The notes: generated from the sequence alone by a model not told the origin. Counted from the first letter of the stretch, positions 50,945-60,545 are shown. The stretch is DNA of 64,000 nucleotides from Apostichopus japonicus (GCF_037975245.1 NC_092580.1:22616501-22680500); one strand, 5' to 3'. Translations and numbers: made by a program.

Positions 50945-52365
50945 CATATCAATCGTTAGCAAAATTTAATATGCTTGCAGATAACTGACGTCAAATTTGC
51001 ATTGTCACTATAGGACCATTCAGAAATGACTTTTAGAAAACGGCTATCAGTCTATTTTTTCTAAATAACATATGTAATATTTCAGAAATGACCCTAAAAG
51101 CATCTCATGTACATGAATTAGTAAATGGACTACTTGTTCTAATACACAGTCAGTTCCTCAGATGCAACCAAAATCTCAGTCGAAAACGTGTATAACTTTG
51201 AATGACATTCAACATCATTTCCCTCTAAAAATTAATAACTCCTTTTTATGTCCTTCGAGGTCACATATACATTGAAATACATTTTTTTCGGTCAAGTTAT
51301 TACAATTTATAAAACTACACTAACTACCCACCATCCATCCAACCAACCAACCATCCATCCATCTATCCATCGATCTATACCAATTTATCCCATATATATA
51401 GAGGCAATACATCCGTCTACGGAAAGGTATGGAGTGTTTGTGGAGGGGAAAGGGGAACCTGAGGGTTGGGAAAGGCCTCCCCGTTGACATGGGGAGGACA
51501 ATTTTGTGATACCGAGATCTAACGTGGCCCTAGTGTGATTTGTGAGAAAAACAAGTCTATTTTAATTATCATATTTGCTGACGAAGCATACCAAATTTTT
51601 GTTCTGTTTTTGTAAAGAGGAACTCGTTCGTCGATGAATCTATTGGTGGACGTCAAAGATACAACGTTGTCTCTGTCAGAAGTCAAGTATACGCCTATGA
51701 ATACCACCACAGCAAGTAAGGAACACAGCAAATACCTCTGTAATTATGAAAAATGAAATAAATCATGAGAGGATGATAATTGAAAAATTCTTTCAACCGA
51801 GAACATAGATGGGATAGAGAAAAGAGTGTAGCCTAGCTACGAGATTTGTTTAGGCTATGATAACTTGCGCGACATAACTGTGGCAATTTAGCATATACTA
51901 GGCCTATATATCATTCTATCACATTTTTCTGTTGGATGACCGGTGTGCAAATGTATTACTAGTAGATGCCACCAGAATATTCTATCCTATAGCGGATGTT
52001 CTAAATTAGTGATGATCGGACATAAATACAAAATCTCATATCGTATCATTTATTGTCACAAATTAAATTGGGTGATCGGTGTGACAATGACCCCCCCCCC
52101 CCCCCAGTATCAATCCTACCGGATGTTATAATTAACCTAGTGTAACATATCCGGGAAAGTTTAAATAGCCAAAACAGCAGGATAATTGTGAGCAGGAATA
52201 ATACATTGTCTTGTTTTGGAATTTATTACGGAGGTAATGATCCGACAAATTATATTTCAGGTGAATACATAGGCTTTTTATTCAAAGTGTGAGATATATT
52301 GTTGTAAAATTTGGACTTACTCTAAATTTGATAGTTTCTTTTTGTCTTGTGATGTTGTCTTCCAT
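43200..52365 (-). CDS. Galactose-3-O-sulfotransferase (Gal3ST)-like type II Golgi enzyme, 3 exons
   Basis: Exons in reading order: 52365-52321, 51737-51592, 44385-43200 (458 aa). The introns are GT/AG and the phases (0, then 2) join cleanly, which supports two small upstream exons found only by inspection. Exon 1 gives a short basic cytosolic tail (RQKETIKFR). Exon 2 gives the membrane anchor ([16 protein letters not shown], residues about 18-33) and a stem. Exon 3 holds the catalytic domain. [11 protein letters not shown] (about 115-125) is the 5'-phosphosulfate-binding loop of PAPS, and [15 protein letters not shown] (about 208-222) is the 3'-phosphate-binding region. Family members transfer sulfate from PAPS to the 3-OH of galactose on glycolipids or glycoproteins in the Golgi lumen. 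Which acceptor is used cannot be told. Length matches the family. Intron 2 (7.2 kb) is mostly nested transposons. Confidence 0.9.
44876..45502 (-). repeat. Penelope pseudo-LTR, 3' copy
   Basis: It matches 48127-48751 almost perfectly; by eye the main difference is the length of a G run (near 45250 versus 48505). It contains the 3' end of the ORF and the 3' UTR. Confidence 0.92.
44954..44992 (-). ncRNA. Hammerhead-like motif in Penelope 3' UTR
   Basis: Sense strand reads GCCT, CTGAAGAA, GATCC-TGCTA-GGATC, GAAAC, GTC, AGGC. This resembles a hammerhead core: CUGANGA, stem II, GAAA, a 2-bp stem III formed by ACGU, cleavage triplet GUC, and stem I from GCCT/AGGC. One A is extra before stem II compared with the consensus. 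Hammerheads with very short stem III are known from Penelope elements. The motif recurs at 48204-48242 (minus) and 49908-49947 (plus). Activity is unproven. Confidence 0.5.
45304..47994 (-). CDS. Penelope-like reverse transcriptase with GIY-YIG endonuclease, intact
   Basis: This is the polyprotein that copies and inserts the element. The frame is open from 48153, but the ATG at 47994 (ACCATGT context) gives an 896-residue protein and avoids a hydrophobic, low-complexity lead that falls partly in the pseudo-LTR. RT motifs visible: [12 protein letters not shown] (about 366), [11 protein letters not shown] (about 434), [13 protein letters not shown], and the YIDD catalytic box (about 531). A Cys/His motif [13 protein letters not shown] (about 756) precedes the C-terminal GIY-YIG nuclease: [18 protein letters not shown] (about 798-815) with conserved KKRFYGH and an EH.N segment. 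RT followed by GIY-YIG is diagnostic of endonuclease-bearing Penelope-like elements. No internal stop or frameshift, so it may be active. Confidence 0.94.
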   Translation of the reverse strand: MSHHFLLFQKLRKLMQKSQRYSFHLSNYRFYSLSRIIPSGLQVTHQPALGTLPPGLQREWNRVLHSTSIRLINILTKHCQLSLDSLNDDILRLKLELQSCCTDDEWTQYTNKINLCLSQQNIALTERRNKKMTDLQKRRKRTACNRFRRPQTPSESAPPSSTAVVNLSSSTLTSADLRLLSKGLNFCPTPPAFDQAELSQDLTHFFRRIRLREFFLDDPPTEREPFCKKSSWMPPKNRVPVLEAYTQVVSSETNQSNSPLRRTHDNLPRDERTALSSLMSRSDIIIKPADKGSAVVIQDRQDYIKEAMRHLSNSDIYTLLDSDPTDIFSQQIKQTITDMYQRNQISKKAVSFLSPTDCKAARFYLLPKIHKPGNPGRPIISGNGSPTEKISLFVDHFIKPLVPQINSYIHDTPDFLRKLEDIKNQIPSTAIIGTFDVTSLYTNIPHAEGIAATCAALSKKVHPCPPISDIKALMQQVLTKNNFTFMDKHYLQRHGTAMGTRMAPSYACLFMSSLEERMLSTAPCRPLIWWRYIDDIFFIWTSDEDSLLTFINHINSFHSTIKFTSDYSHQQVNFLDVTVRKEHGSLSTDLYTKPTDTHQYLHSSSCHPRHCKSGIAYSQALRLRRICSNNSSFIRHTDALGKHLIARGHSARRVREAIQRVRSLSRSSTLAVKDKKGRDCDNKLPLVVTFHPNLPPLQKITSNNHNILLTSDRLQRAVPEKPIIAYRRPRNLRDLLVRAAVPPLTSNPTPIQHGTFKCDRTSRCIICSHHIVESNSITSHSMQLTHKTKGHITCTTTNVIYLISCRVCGIQYVGETKTTLKKRFYGHRSTVNTMKTETPVGEHFNLPNHTINDMSLQGIESLGSRPDLVRISRERLWMQRLRTIQPHGLNIQEGHD
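48127..48751 (-). repeat. Penelope pseudo-LTR, 5' copy
   Basis: Direct repeat of 44876-45502, placed upstream of the full-length copy in sense orientation. It includes the last part of the ORF, the stop and the 3' UTR, i.e. a 5'-truncated upstream copy. Confidence 0.92.
48752..49962 (+). pseudogene. Inverted Penelope ORF/3' UTR fragment
   Basis: This stretch is the reverse complement of 46148-44939. Its + strand reads the C-terminal part of the RT/GIY-YIG protein (to the stop at 49596) and then the 3' UTR. The switch from sense to antisense at 48751/48752 occurs at a GCCTACAG junction. The fragment lacks the RT domain, so it cannot be functional alone. Confidence 0.93.
50583..50848. mobile_element. 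Truncated GGCGTAGGAG-family element
   Basis: It begins TAGGCGTAGGAGCCCAATTT and follows the 37011 element through TTCGCGCG, TAGGCATGCATCGGTT and ATCAGTTTAACCATTGAAAA. It then runs into a (TA)n tract; the right end is missing. Confidence 0.75.
50846..50949. repeat. (TA)n-rich microsatellite
   Basis: TA repeats with occasional C and G interruptions. Confidence 0.95.
50950..51591. other. Part of sulfotransferase intron 2, no gene
   Basis: Contains a CCATCCATCCAACCAACC-type low-complexity run at about 51330-51375. Nothing else is recognised. Confidence 0.45.
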
Positions 52366-52928
52366 GGTTTCTCCAAACCGAATCAGTAATACCACCTGCA
52401 GACTACTCATATATTCTGGTACTCCACGAAGGCTGGACTTTATACGGCAATATGAGATTGCATAACAGGATGGACACTGAACAGGCTACTAGAAGCACTA
52501 TTCAAACGTTACCTCTGCCCATTGTATGTATACAATTCTGTGTTATATTCCATAACAACTCCCTGGTTATATGCAAGCCGTTCAAGAGACTCGGACTGCC
52601 ACTATACCATTCATCCGAAAAGCCAACTCCACAAAAGAAGCAACTTACTCGAAGTAGAGCACAGCCAGTTTGCACAAAGCCTACATCGATCGAGGTTATT
52701 CATCCTCAATTAGAGTTCTCTTTTTAAAACAGTTCTCCTTTTAAAACATCGCTGCTACGTGGCATTACAATAGCAATTTTAGTGCGGAGATATAGATCGA
52801 TATTGCCGTCTACCAATGTTATTCGTATAAAATATAATGTAATAAAAGTAACATCGTTGCCTTTCCACGCCTACCGCAGAACTAGTAGGGCTTCGTTCAC
52901 AATTAAGAACGCAAAGACGATTATTGAC
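52366..52928. other. 5' flank of the sulfotransferase gene
   Basis: This lies upstream of the minus-strand start codon. No TATA box or other element can be assigned with confidence. The short ORFs here have no recognisable domain. Confidence 0.35.
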
Positions 52929-53283
52929 AAGGGCGTAGGAACCGGGGGGCTGAGGGGGGCTGGCGCCCCCAGTGAAAAGTAAGGGGGCGGAAGTATCATT
53001 CCGCCCCCCCCCCACTTCGCAAGCCAGAAAACCCCTTATTCATTTCCAAATGAGAAAAAAATCTCATTTGAAGCACCAAATTGCATCTAAGGCCAGGTGA
53101 AAATGCAAAATTATTTACAAAATGCAGTAGGTGTTGAAGTGTGCTATATTGCACCAAATTGCATCTGAGGCCACCTGGAAATGCAAAAAAAATTCCAAAG
53201 GAAATTAAACCCCTCCCCCAGGCCGGCCATCAGTCTTCAGCCCCCCCCCCCCCCTCAATCAAAAGTACCTTCCTACGCCACTG
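52929..53283. mobile_element. hAT MITE, twin of 42784-43146, perfect 8-bp target duplication
   Basis: Ends are CAAGGGCGTAGGAACC and CCTACGCCACTG. ATTATTGA is duplicated at 52921-52928 and 53284-53291. It has two AAATTGCATCT units and long C runs. It lies about 560 bases upstream of the sulfotransferase start codon. Confidence 0.95.
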
Positions 53284-53350
53284 ATTATTGATATTGAGTC
53301 AGCGAGGAGGATAACCCGTTCACATTTAGGAACGAGTGAGTTTCATATTA

Positions 53351-53685
53351 AAGGCTTTGAAGACTCGACCCAAAACCGCGTGCCGCGCTCTGAAAAGTTA
53401 AGTTTCCGTTGCTTGCAAGTCGAGTTTTCTTCTTGTCGCTACTAAATGCAGACAGTAATAAAACGTGATACCTTTTATCTAGACCTAAGATGTATATCGC
53501 TGCTATTTACACTGTGTTGTGTGTATTGAACGCAGCTATATGTATTGACTGTACACGAGTGTCTAATTACCGACGGTAGCAAGCTGTGTGTGTATTTTCT
53601 GGTTTCGATGGTGGTGTCTAACACTTCTGTTACACCTCATGAGACGTTTTTATGTGCGCGAGTCTTCACACCCTTTAATTAAGGA
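53351..53685 (+). repeat. Long inverted repeat, left arm
   Basis: It matches the reverse complement of 60165-60545 over most of its length, for example GAAGACTCG.CCCAAACCGCG, GCTTGCAAGTCGAGTTTTCT and TAACACTTCTGTTACACCTCA. The right arm has a small extra block near 60205-60230. Confidence 0.88.
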
Positions 53686-53689
53686 GCTT

Positions 53690-53995
53690 TTGAAAACATA
53701 TCTAATGTATAAGAAATTTCATCCCAAATTAAGGAAGAAATTAATTCGTATACAAACGCGATTTTTGTTGTGATTATACTGTAGGTACTGTACGGAGCGT
53801 GGGTTATGTCGCAATCTGCATTAGCGTAGATGACGTCACGTTCTGTACTGTTCAAATCATATTGGAAATGTCCATCCTTAACGATTAAAAAATCGTTTCT
53901 CTGTCAAACGCAACATTAGCGTTCTCATACTTTGACAACATGTTTGGAAAATTAGTTATCCTTTTTTAAGGTAACTTCTTTGGGCCACCAGACAA
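53690..53995 (+). repeat. Direct repeat B, left copy
   Basis: Matches 59825-60140 in the same orientation: GAAAACATATCTAAT, AAGAAATTTCA, GACGTCACGT.TGTACTG, and GGTAACTTCTTTGGGCCACC at the end. It sits immediately inside the inverted-repeat arm. Confidence 0.88.
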
Positions 53996-54449
53996 TCCTA
54001 AATTTCAACCGGAAATCTCGGGTCACCATAAGTTTACGTTACATTTATTAAGGACGTAAGAGGGGTTGAAGAAACCCCGAAAGGAGGATTATTCTTAAGA
54101 ACGCACGCGGGGCTTGAAGTACGAGTACGCGAGCGTTCACACTAAGGGAATTAATCGACCTTGCCGAAGCCTAGCATGACCAATACAGAAATTAGGAACT
54201 GAACTATAAATAACTCAAAAGGTGTGATATTTGAAATTCAGGTTTAGCTTTAAGGCTCTCATTTGGCAAATATAATTACTTCTGGCCCTCCCTTTATATT
54301 TCCCCTTTTCCATGTTTTTCTCTCTCTCTGGAATAATATTATTCATCGTATTATAGGATAATGCTACTTTATTTGTTTATGATGAATCGAGTGTTATGAG
54401 TGATATACAATCATAGGCATAGAAAGCGGAGTAGGGTTGGCGGGGGGGG

Positions 54450-56318
54450 CAGTGGCGTAGCCAGGATTTGTTCAGTGGGGGGGGGGCGCTGGGAGGCTTG
54501 ACCATTTCCTGGGAGGGCGTCTTGTTACTATCTAAGCCGAGCGCCACCATCGGTTGGCGCGCAGCATATACCGGAAATTTTTAGCTAAAAAAGACCTCCT
54601 ACAGATAGTTGGAAATTACACTTCCCAGGCCTTGTAAGCTAGTCTAACGTTTTCTCAACATCCTTTATTTTGAGATCCCATGTCTTGATATGGTCATCAA
54701 ATAGTTAAGTGAAATAAAAAAAAATAGTCTGGTAAGTTACTTTGAAATATCATGACATATCTTTTGTGAGTTTGACACCGGCATTGACATTTTTCGACAA
54801 ATCTGCAAATTGCGCGTGGAAAATAAGGAAAGATTGACTGGGCTTTCAGCCAAGTAACATACTGAAATCACCGAACTATATGTCAAACTGACATCAAAGA
54901 TTGCGTCTGAAATATTATAAGGGTGATAGACTGATTGGCCGGTATATAGTTTTCAGCGATAGTGTCTCCTTTCTTGAAAATTTGGTTTTTTAGCGGTTTT
55001 AAGAGCATCAGGGTACGTCCCAGAAGTGAAAACCCGCTTGAAAATGTAACAGAGTATTGAGGCAATGACGCGAGCAATGATGTGAGAAACCTGTCTGAAG
55101 TCAGCATTTTTTACCCTTTAACATCTTCTTTGGCATTCCAGTACATGGAAACCCCTTTCTATAAGGGTATAGTGTAGCCAGGGAGTTCGATAACAACTCC
55201 CTGGTATAGCTCACTAGCTTGTTTGATCAGTTAATGCGCACTGGTTACAAGATCCTGATTGGCTGTTTGTATTAGTATTTATTTGTATGTTAGGGATTAG
55301 GGTTAGTCTTAACCAATTAGGGAAATTCTTGTAAACCAGTGCGCATCGACCCTCTTTTTCTTCTGTGGAGACACTACATATCATGATAGTGTTGCTGTGT
55401 TGTTAAACCTAACTAACCGACCAACCACAAGAGAGAAGGATAGGATATGTACAGCTGATAATTAGTAGTAATGGAAAATTCATCAAGTCAATGTGATTAT
55501 GCCTAGACAAGTTTGATCCTCCTGGTGTTATGTGCTGCTACGCCGACTTGTCAACTTGACTCATCCATGTTCAGCTTTTCGGCTCTCCTTCTCTCAATAG
55601 ACATCATACCAAGGTTGCTCGGGCGTTAATGCTCCATGCAGTTCCTGAGATATGTTTTGATGAGCTTCATTGTAGGAAAGCTTCTTTCACATGAGGCTGA
55701 AGTGACTGGAATATTTGCAGCGTACTTTGATAGTCGATATATCTCGAAGAACGCATCCTATAGGGCCCAAAGAAGACAACAAGACCCTGCATGCTGGTTG
55801 GTACTGCTTCATCTCTAGAAGTCTTCCTCTCTATCAGCCTCTTCGCTTGATGAAGCTCGTGTCTCAGGTCTTCTTGATCCGCACCATATAACTCCTGTAG
55901 AGTCATTGTGACGTCACCGTCCATTTAAAAAAGAGAAACAAAAGCAAAGTTTGCCCGAACAGTCGAACACAGATTCAGTAGTAAACTAAAGTGTGTTGTA
56001 GACTTGTAGAGCATGAATATTATAATTCGACGGTCGTAAACATGCGTTTTCAGTACAGTGCGACTACTGTAGATGTCTTCTCGGCCTATGTGCTATGACA
56101 TGTCAGGGTTTTGAGCAACTATAGCCTACTGCCGGTCCGCGGTCGAAGGGTCGTTCATGAGTGGTCATCATGGAGATTCGAGACCATTCAGACCAATGAC
56201 ATATTTCTCGCTCATGTACTTTTTTTCGACACCTAAAATTCCAGTGGGAGGGCGACTGGGGGCGACAAGCTTTCATGGGGGGGGGGCTGTCGCCCCACAC
56301 CCCCCGTGGCTACGCATT
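54450..56318. mobile_element. Decayed hAT element (probable)
   Basis: The left end CAGTGGCGTAGCCAGG (54450) and the right end, reverse-complementing to GGAATGCGTAGCCACGG (56318), share GCGTAGCCA. A hAT transposase relic lies between them. Near 54541 is the GCGCCACCATCGGTTGGCGC hairpin module also found in the element at 8226. No target duplication is visible, so the borders are inferred. Confidence 0.55.
55553..55924 (-). pseudogene. hAT transposase C-terminal (dimerisation) domain relic
   Basis: Read on the minus strand, the first frame gives LIERKTSRDEAVPTSMQGL then GPYR. A one-base shift at about 55742 then gives AFFEIYRLSKYAANIPVTSA followed by SCERSFPTMKLIKTYLRN. An in-frame TAA follows, and then NLGMMSIERRRAEKLNMDE. 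The SASCERSF..MKLIKTYLR block is the conserved hAT C-terminal motif. With one frameshift, at least one internal stop and no N-terminal part, the gene is dead. Confidence 0.85.
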
Positions 56319-56449
56319 CCTTACAGCGAATTTGGCACTTTTTGGCTCGTAAAGTTCCTGAAGGAAAACAATAGGGCAGATTGATATACTCTGGTAGGAG
56401 TATGCCACCTTCAAAGGTGAGGGGGTTCGATCTCACCAGTACGCCTTTC

Positions 56450-56545
56450 CATGTTGGTTAAAATTTTTGGGCAAATCATTACAGCCCGTCCACTCTGCCC
56501 CCACCCCACTCTCCAATCAAATTGGGCTCCATTGCCCATGTATTC
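56450..56545. mobile_element. Fragment of GGCGTAGGAG-family element, inverted
   Basis: The reverse complement reads GGAGCCCAATTTGATTGG, a G-rich stretch, then GGGCTGTAATGATTTGCCC, matching the 5' part of the elements at 37011 and 50583. Confidence 0.6.
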
Positions 56546-57400
56546 AATCGAGCTTTCTGTTCATGTTTTAAAGGAAAATTTCCATCAGGATATTGTGGAA
56601 AGTTGATATTTTGTGAATGCCTCAACAAAAGTTAATGTCATCAGTGGTAACGGTGGCGCTCTTTTTAAAATGTTTCAATTGGGAGATCAAGGCAGTTGGG
56701 TGGGGATTAGGGAGTGGGATCAAGAGCAGATAATAGCACCAAGAACAGTTGGGTAGGTAAGAAACTATCAAAACTTGGGGAGGGGAGGGAGGGAGGGGGA
56801 CGGAGGTGAAGGGAAAGGAAGGGGAAGGGAGGGGAGAAACCATTGGCCAGTTTGGATATCGGTGGCACAAATGGGACATAGAAAACATCAGCATTTCATC
56901 TCAAAATGTCGATTATTTATCTCAAAATTTCAAATATTGAAATTTCAAGTAGTTCCTTAAAAAAAATTCCACTAGCGTTTATCTTCTAGTATTATGATTA
57001 GGGTATTTCTACTTATTCCTTAAAATTGATACATTTTATCCCAAAAAGATCGATCATTTAATTTCAAACTTTCAATTTTTCTTGAAATTTAGAATTGTGG
57101 TGGTACTAATTATAGTGGGTTGGTACAAAGTTAGGTAGTAAGGTACAAGTAAGAGTAACGAAAGATCCAACTATAGGCAGTTGAATATTGCTATCGGTGT
57201 TTCAGCAATATTTCCAAAACGAAATAAAAGTCAAAACTTCGGTGGCTTGTGGGGGTATGTGAAATAAACTGATCCTTCAATGGTTAAATGTTAATATCCA
57301 TGCATGTATGGGACTAGAAGTTTATTATTTTACATCAGTACCTGATTTGGAATGATCATAGCCAGTTACTATTAGTTCATAAAGATTATTTGCAATTTGC
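56546..57400. other. Intergenic, nothing recognised
   Basis: Contains a purine-rich G/A tract at about 56775-56840. No convincing gene. Confidence 0.4.
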
Positions 57401-57407
57401 TATATTT

Positions 57408-57857
57408 TTGGGGTTTTCAAATACAAATTGTTAGACATGGCAAAAGTAGTTTCTACATCAGCTGAAATGTTTTGCACCACTCTAGCTTCCAGGTCTTTCT
57501 CAGTGAAGTCTTCGATATCCTCATAATTAACACTGTGTCTGTATCTCACTTGGTGAAGCCATACTTTTAAACTAAAGGTAACTTACTGTAAACACTAATA
57601 TATAGACTTTGTATACCTTGCTGCAATACTAAGTTTACTACTGTACCATCAATTGCAGAGATGTCGAATGGGGTGCCTTTGCCTACCTCAGTATTTGAGA
57701 AAGTGGTCAGATGCTGGGGCATACTCTTGTCCATCGGATGGGGATGATAAATGGCGGTCCTGGGAGCAGGAATGGGAATGAATTCACACCCCTGCTTTGT
57801 TATCCTCTGAACACTTATTGAAAAGAGGAGGCTTGAAATAAGCTGGTGTTCATCCAT
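57408..57857 (-). CDS. Unrecognised minus-strand coding-like segment
   Basis: An ORF from an ATG at 57857 (96 codons to 57567) contains IPIPAPRTAIYHPHPMDKS and FSNTEVGKGTPFDISAIDG. A second open stretch lower on the same strand (about 57555-57408) reads VRYRHSVNYEDIEDFTEKDL and then ARVVQNISADVETTFA before a stop. The composition looks protein-like and candidate splice sites exist between them, but no family is recognised. It could be part of a transposon or an unknown gene. Confidence 0.25.
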
Positions 57858-57993
57858 GATCTAACACGGATAGAGTCTAAAATCCTGAACCTTGGGTCTC
57901 TAAAGTAAACTTAACTAACAATGAATAAACAGGTAACCAAATTTTTTGGAGTACTGCAAGTGTTACATGCATGAGTGATTTTAATCCTCAAAA

Positions 57994-58085
57994 TATAACA
58001 AAAACTGTTAGCTGCTTATCCACTAAAGAGCCTGCAGTGTAAGAGAATGTGTAAAAGTAAGCATGACATTTCGATCATTTTAGCT
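57994..58085 (-). mobile_element. Degraded Penelope 3' end
   Basis: It follows the end of the intact element (44885-44975) with small changes: AAACTGTTAGC, TGCTTATCCACTA, AGAGCCTG, GAATGTGTAAAAGTAAG and TGAC.TTTCGATC. Nothing else of the element is seen nearby. Confidence 0.8.
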
Positions 58086-58089
58086 AGCT

Positions 58090-59350
58090 AAGCTTACTAG
58101 TTCAAAACTGAATCCAGGATGAGGACATTAGCAGACAATGTCCATTGTGACACCATCCATGTCGAACCTCCTTGATCACACAAGACACCAAAGAAAAATT
58201 TCATGAAATATATGGATTTTTTCCTTTTATTTTCACAAAATTGCTTGGAAACATACCATACAGGATAGCAGTTCGTTCATAGTTTATCACAATTTCTTGA
58301 AACTTGATTTTGCTTAACCAACCAGTAAACCATGACTTACTTCACTTACTTGCTTTAGTTGATAGGTTATTTTGTGTTGCATTTTTCCTTATCATTAATC
58401 AAGTGTTGAGTTCAAGCAACTTAAGTCAACTTTAACAAACTTGTAGCACTCAAGTCAGTAATTGTACTTAAGTCTGTATTTTGAGTACATTTTTTCATAC
58501 CCATACTCTGGACTTTGTACTCATGGATTTGTACCCCCAGTATGTTGTTGACTAATATGACATAAACCCATCCAATCTAGTAACAAACAATTACTAGTTA
58601 TTTACAGTTTTTCACAATGCCAAAAAAAAGGGAAAATATTAATATTACTATTACTATTATACAAAATACCTCTTGAAACAACCAATATGTCACCTTTTGA
58701 ATCTGACATGAGTCATGGATAAACTACAAATCTGTCCTTAACACTAGTAACTGACAAAGATGTTGGTACAGAGATATGAAAATAATGTCAAAGTTGTTGT
58801 TACTTCCTAAAATTTAGGAATCATCTCTGATATTTTTAAGCCAATAATGGCAGTAGTGTGGCTTATGGGTAACAGTATTTAAAGGAATTGTCTGGTGGAA
58901 GATTTTGATACATTGTCCTTGTAGTTATTATTTTTCTCTTTCTAACCATGTAAAAATTGTCCCCATTCGACATTTTCTTCTTGTAGAAATCTGGTTTTCA
59001 AATTCACCAGTTTCTCACCAAAAGTACCGTTTGTTCGAACGCTTCAATATGGTGTTTGACGTAGTGCTTGCAGATAGGCAAAACAGGCGACTTGAAGTTA
59101 GCACTCCCAATTCCGCAGCAAATTAACTCACGTGTAAGCACATTGAATTGCCTCATATATATAACGTACATACTCGCGAACGTATATACTACGATGCTCA
59201 GTTGGTGTACTTGTATAGCGTTACACATAGTACACTCACACTCAAACCACAGTTCATTAACTGTTCTTCGAACTCGCTGAAATAAAATTCACGGATCAAA
59301 TTAACAGTAAAAGGAAACTTATAAAGTATTCGTTAAACCGAAAGATGAAA
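58090..59350. other. Intergenic, nothing recognised
   Basis: Short ORFs only, without domain similarity that I can recognise. Confidence 0.4.
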
Positions 59351-59370
59351 CTTGGCGGGATCGATGTCAT

Positions 59371-59890
59371 CGCAGAACTGTCCGATTGTAAACGTTATAG
59401 TAGCCTATACACGCGAACATTCTTCGCGCTGGAGCTGGATACCGCGATGTATAAACAACGAAGTGCCTGCTGTTAAAACTTATCTTGTGTTACACAAAGA
59501 CCACGAAACCACCGATCTACTAAATATATTGCGGCTTAAAGAGTTTTTTAAATTATATCTAATTTATAAGAAATTTCACCGGAAATTATTGAAGAAATTG
59601 ATCGAATCGTTGTCAGAGCAGAATATAGCGCTGAAAAGCTTAGGCTTTGCAGAACTGTCCGATTGTCAACGTTTGAGTACAGCCTACATGCGAACATTTT
59701 TCGCGTTGGAGCTGGATAGCGCGATGTATAGCCTGAACAACTCAGAGTCTGCTGTTAAAATGTACCTTGTGTTACACAAAGACCACGGAACCACCGCTCA
59801 AGTACATGGTGGCTTAAGGAGTTTTTGAAAACATATCTAATTTTTAAGAAATTTCACCGGAAATTAAGGAAGAAATTTATCTGTATACAC
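59371..59890 (+). repeat. Tandem repeat, about 278-bp unit, 2 units
   Basis: 59371-59600 and 59649-59880 share GCAGAACTGTCCGATTGT, GAACATT.TTCGCG.TGGAGC, TTGTGTTACACAAAGACCAC and AAGAAATTTCACCGGAAATTA. The last part of the unit continues into direct repeat B. A 158-codon + strand ORF (59352-59828) spans both units but resembles no family I know. Confidence 0.85.
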
Positions 59891-60140
59891 ACGCTGTTTT
59901 TGTTGTGATTACCGTATAGGTACTGTGCGGAGGGTGGGTTATGACGCAATCTGCTATGGCAGAGCTGACGTCACGTATTGTACTGTTCAAATCATATTTA
60001 AAATGTCTATCCATAACGATTAAAAAATCGTTTCTCTGTCAAACGCAACATTAGCGTTCTCATACTTTGACAACATGTTTGGAAAATTATTTACTATTTT
60101 TTAAGGTAACTTCTTTGGGCCACCAGACAATCCTTTTAAA
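59825..60140 (+). repeat. Direct repeat B, right copy
   Basis: Counterpart of 53690-53995 in the same orientation, followed at once by the inverted arm. Confidence 0.88.
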
Positions 60141-60164
60141 GGAGCAATGAAGTTACAGTCACTC

Positions 60165-60545
60165 GACTATAATGACATTAAAAAGTTTGAAGACTCGCGT
60201 ACAAACAAACGTCTCATGCCGGTAATCTGACCTAGTTTCGAATGAGGTGTAACAGAAGTGTTAGACGCCAAAATCAATCCCAGAAAATACACACACAGCT
60301 TGCTACCGTCAGTAATTAGACACTAGTGTACAGTCAATACATACAGCTGCGGTCATTACCCACAACACAGTGTAATAGCAGCGATGGACATGTCAGGTCT
60401 AGATAAAAGATAACAATTAAGGTATCACGTTTCATTACTGTCTGCATTTTGTAGCGACAAGAAAACTCGACTTGCAAGCAATGGAAAGTTAACTTTTAAG
60501 AGCGCGGCACGCGGTTTGGGGCGAGTCTTCAATGCCTTGAACTAA
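60165..60545 (-). repeat. Long inverted repeat, right arm
   Basis: Reverse complement of 53351-53685, with an extra block of about 25 bases containing GAAACTAGGTCAGATTACC when read on the minus strand. Confidence 0.88.

Noticed and set aside
56378-56450. tRNA-like segment with GGTTCGATCTCACC
   Set aside because: A B-box-like word exists but there is no proper acceptor stem or A box; it is probably part of a repeat.
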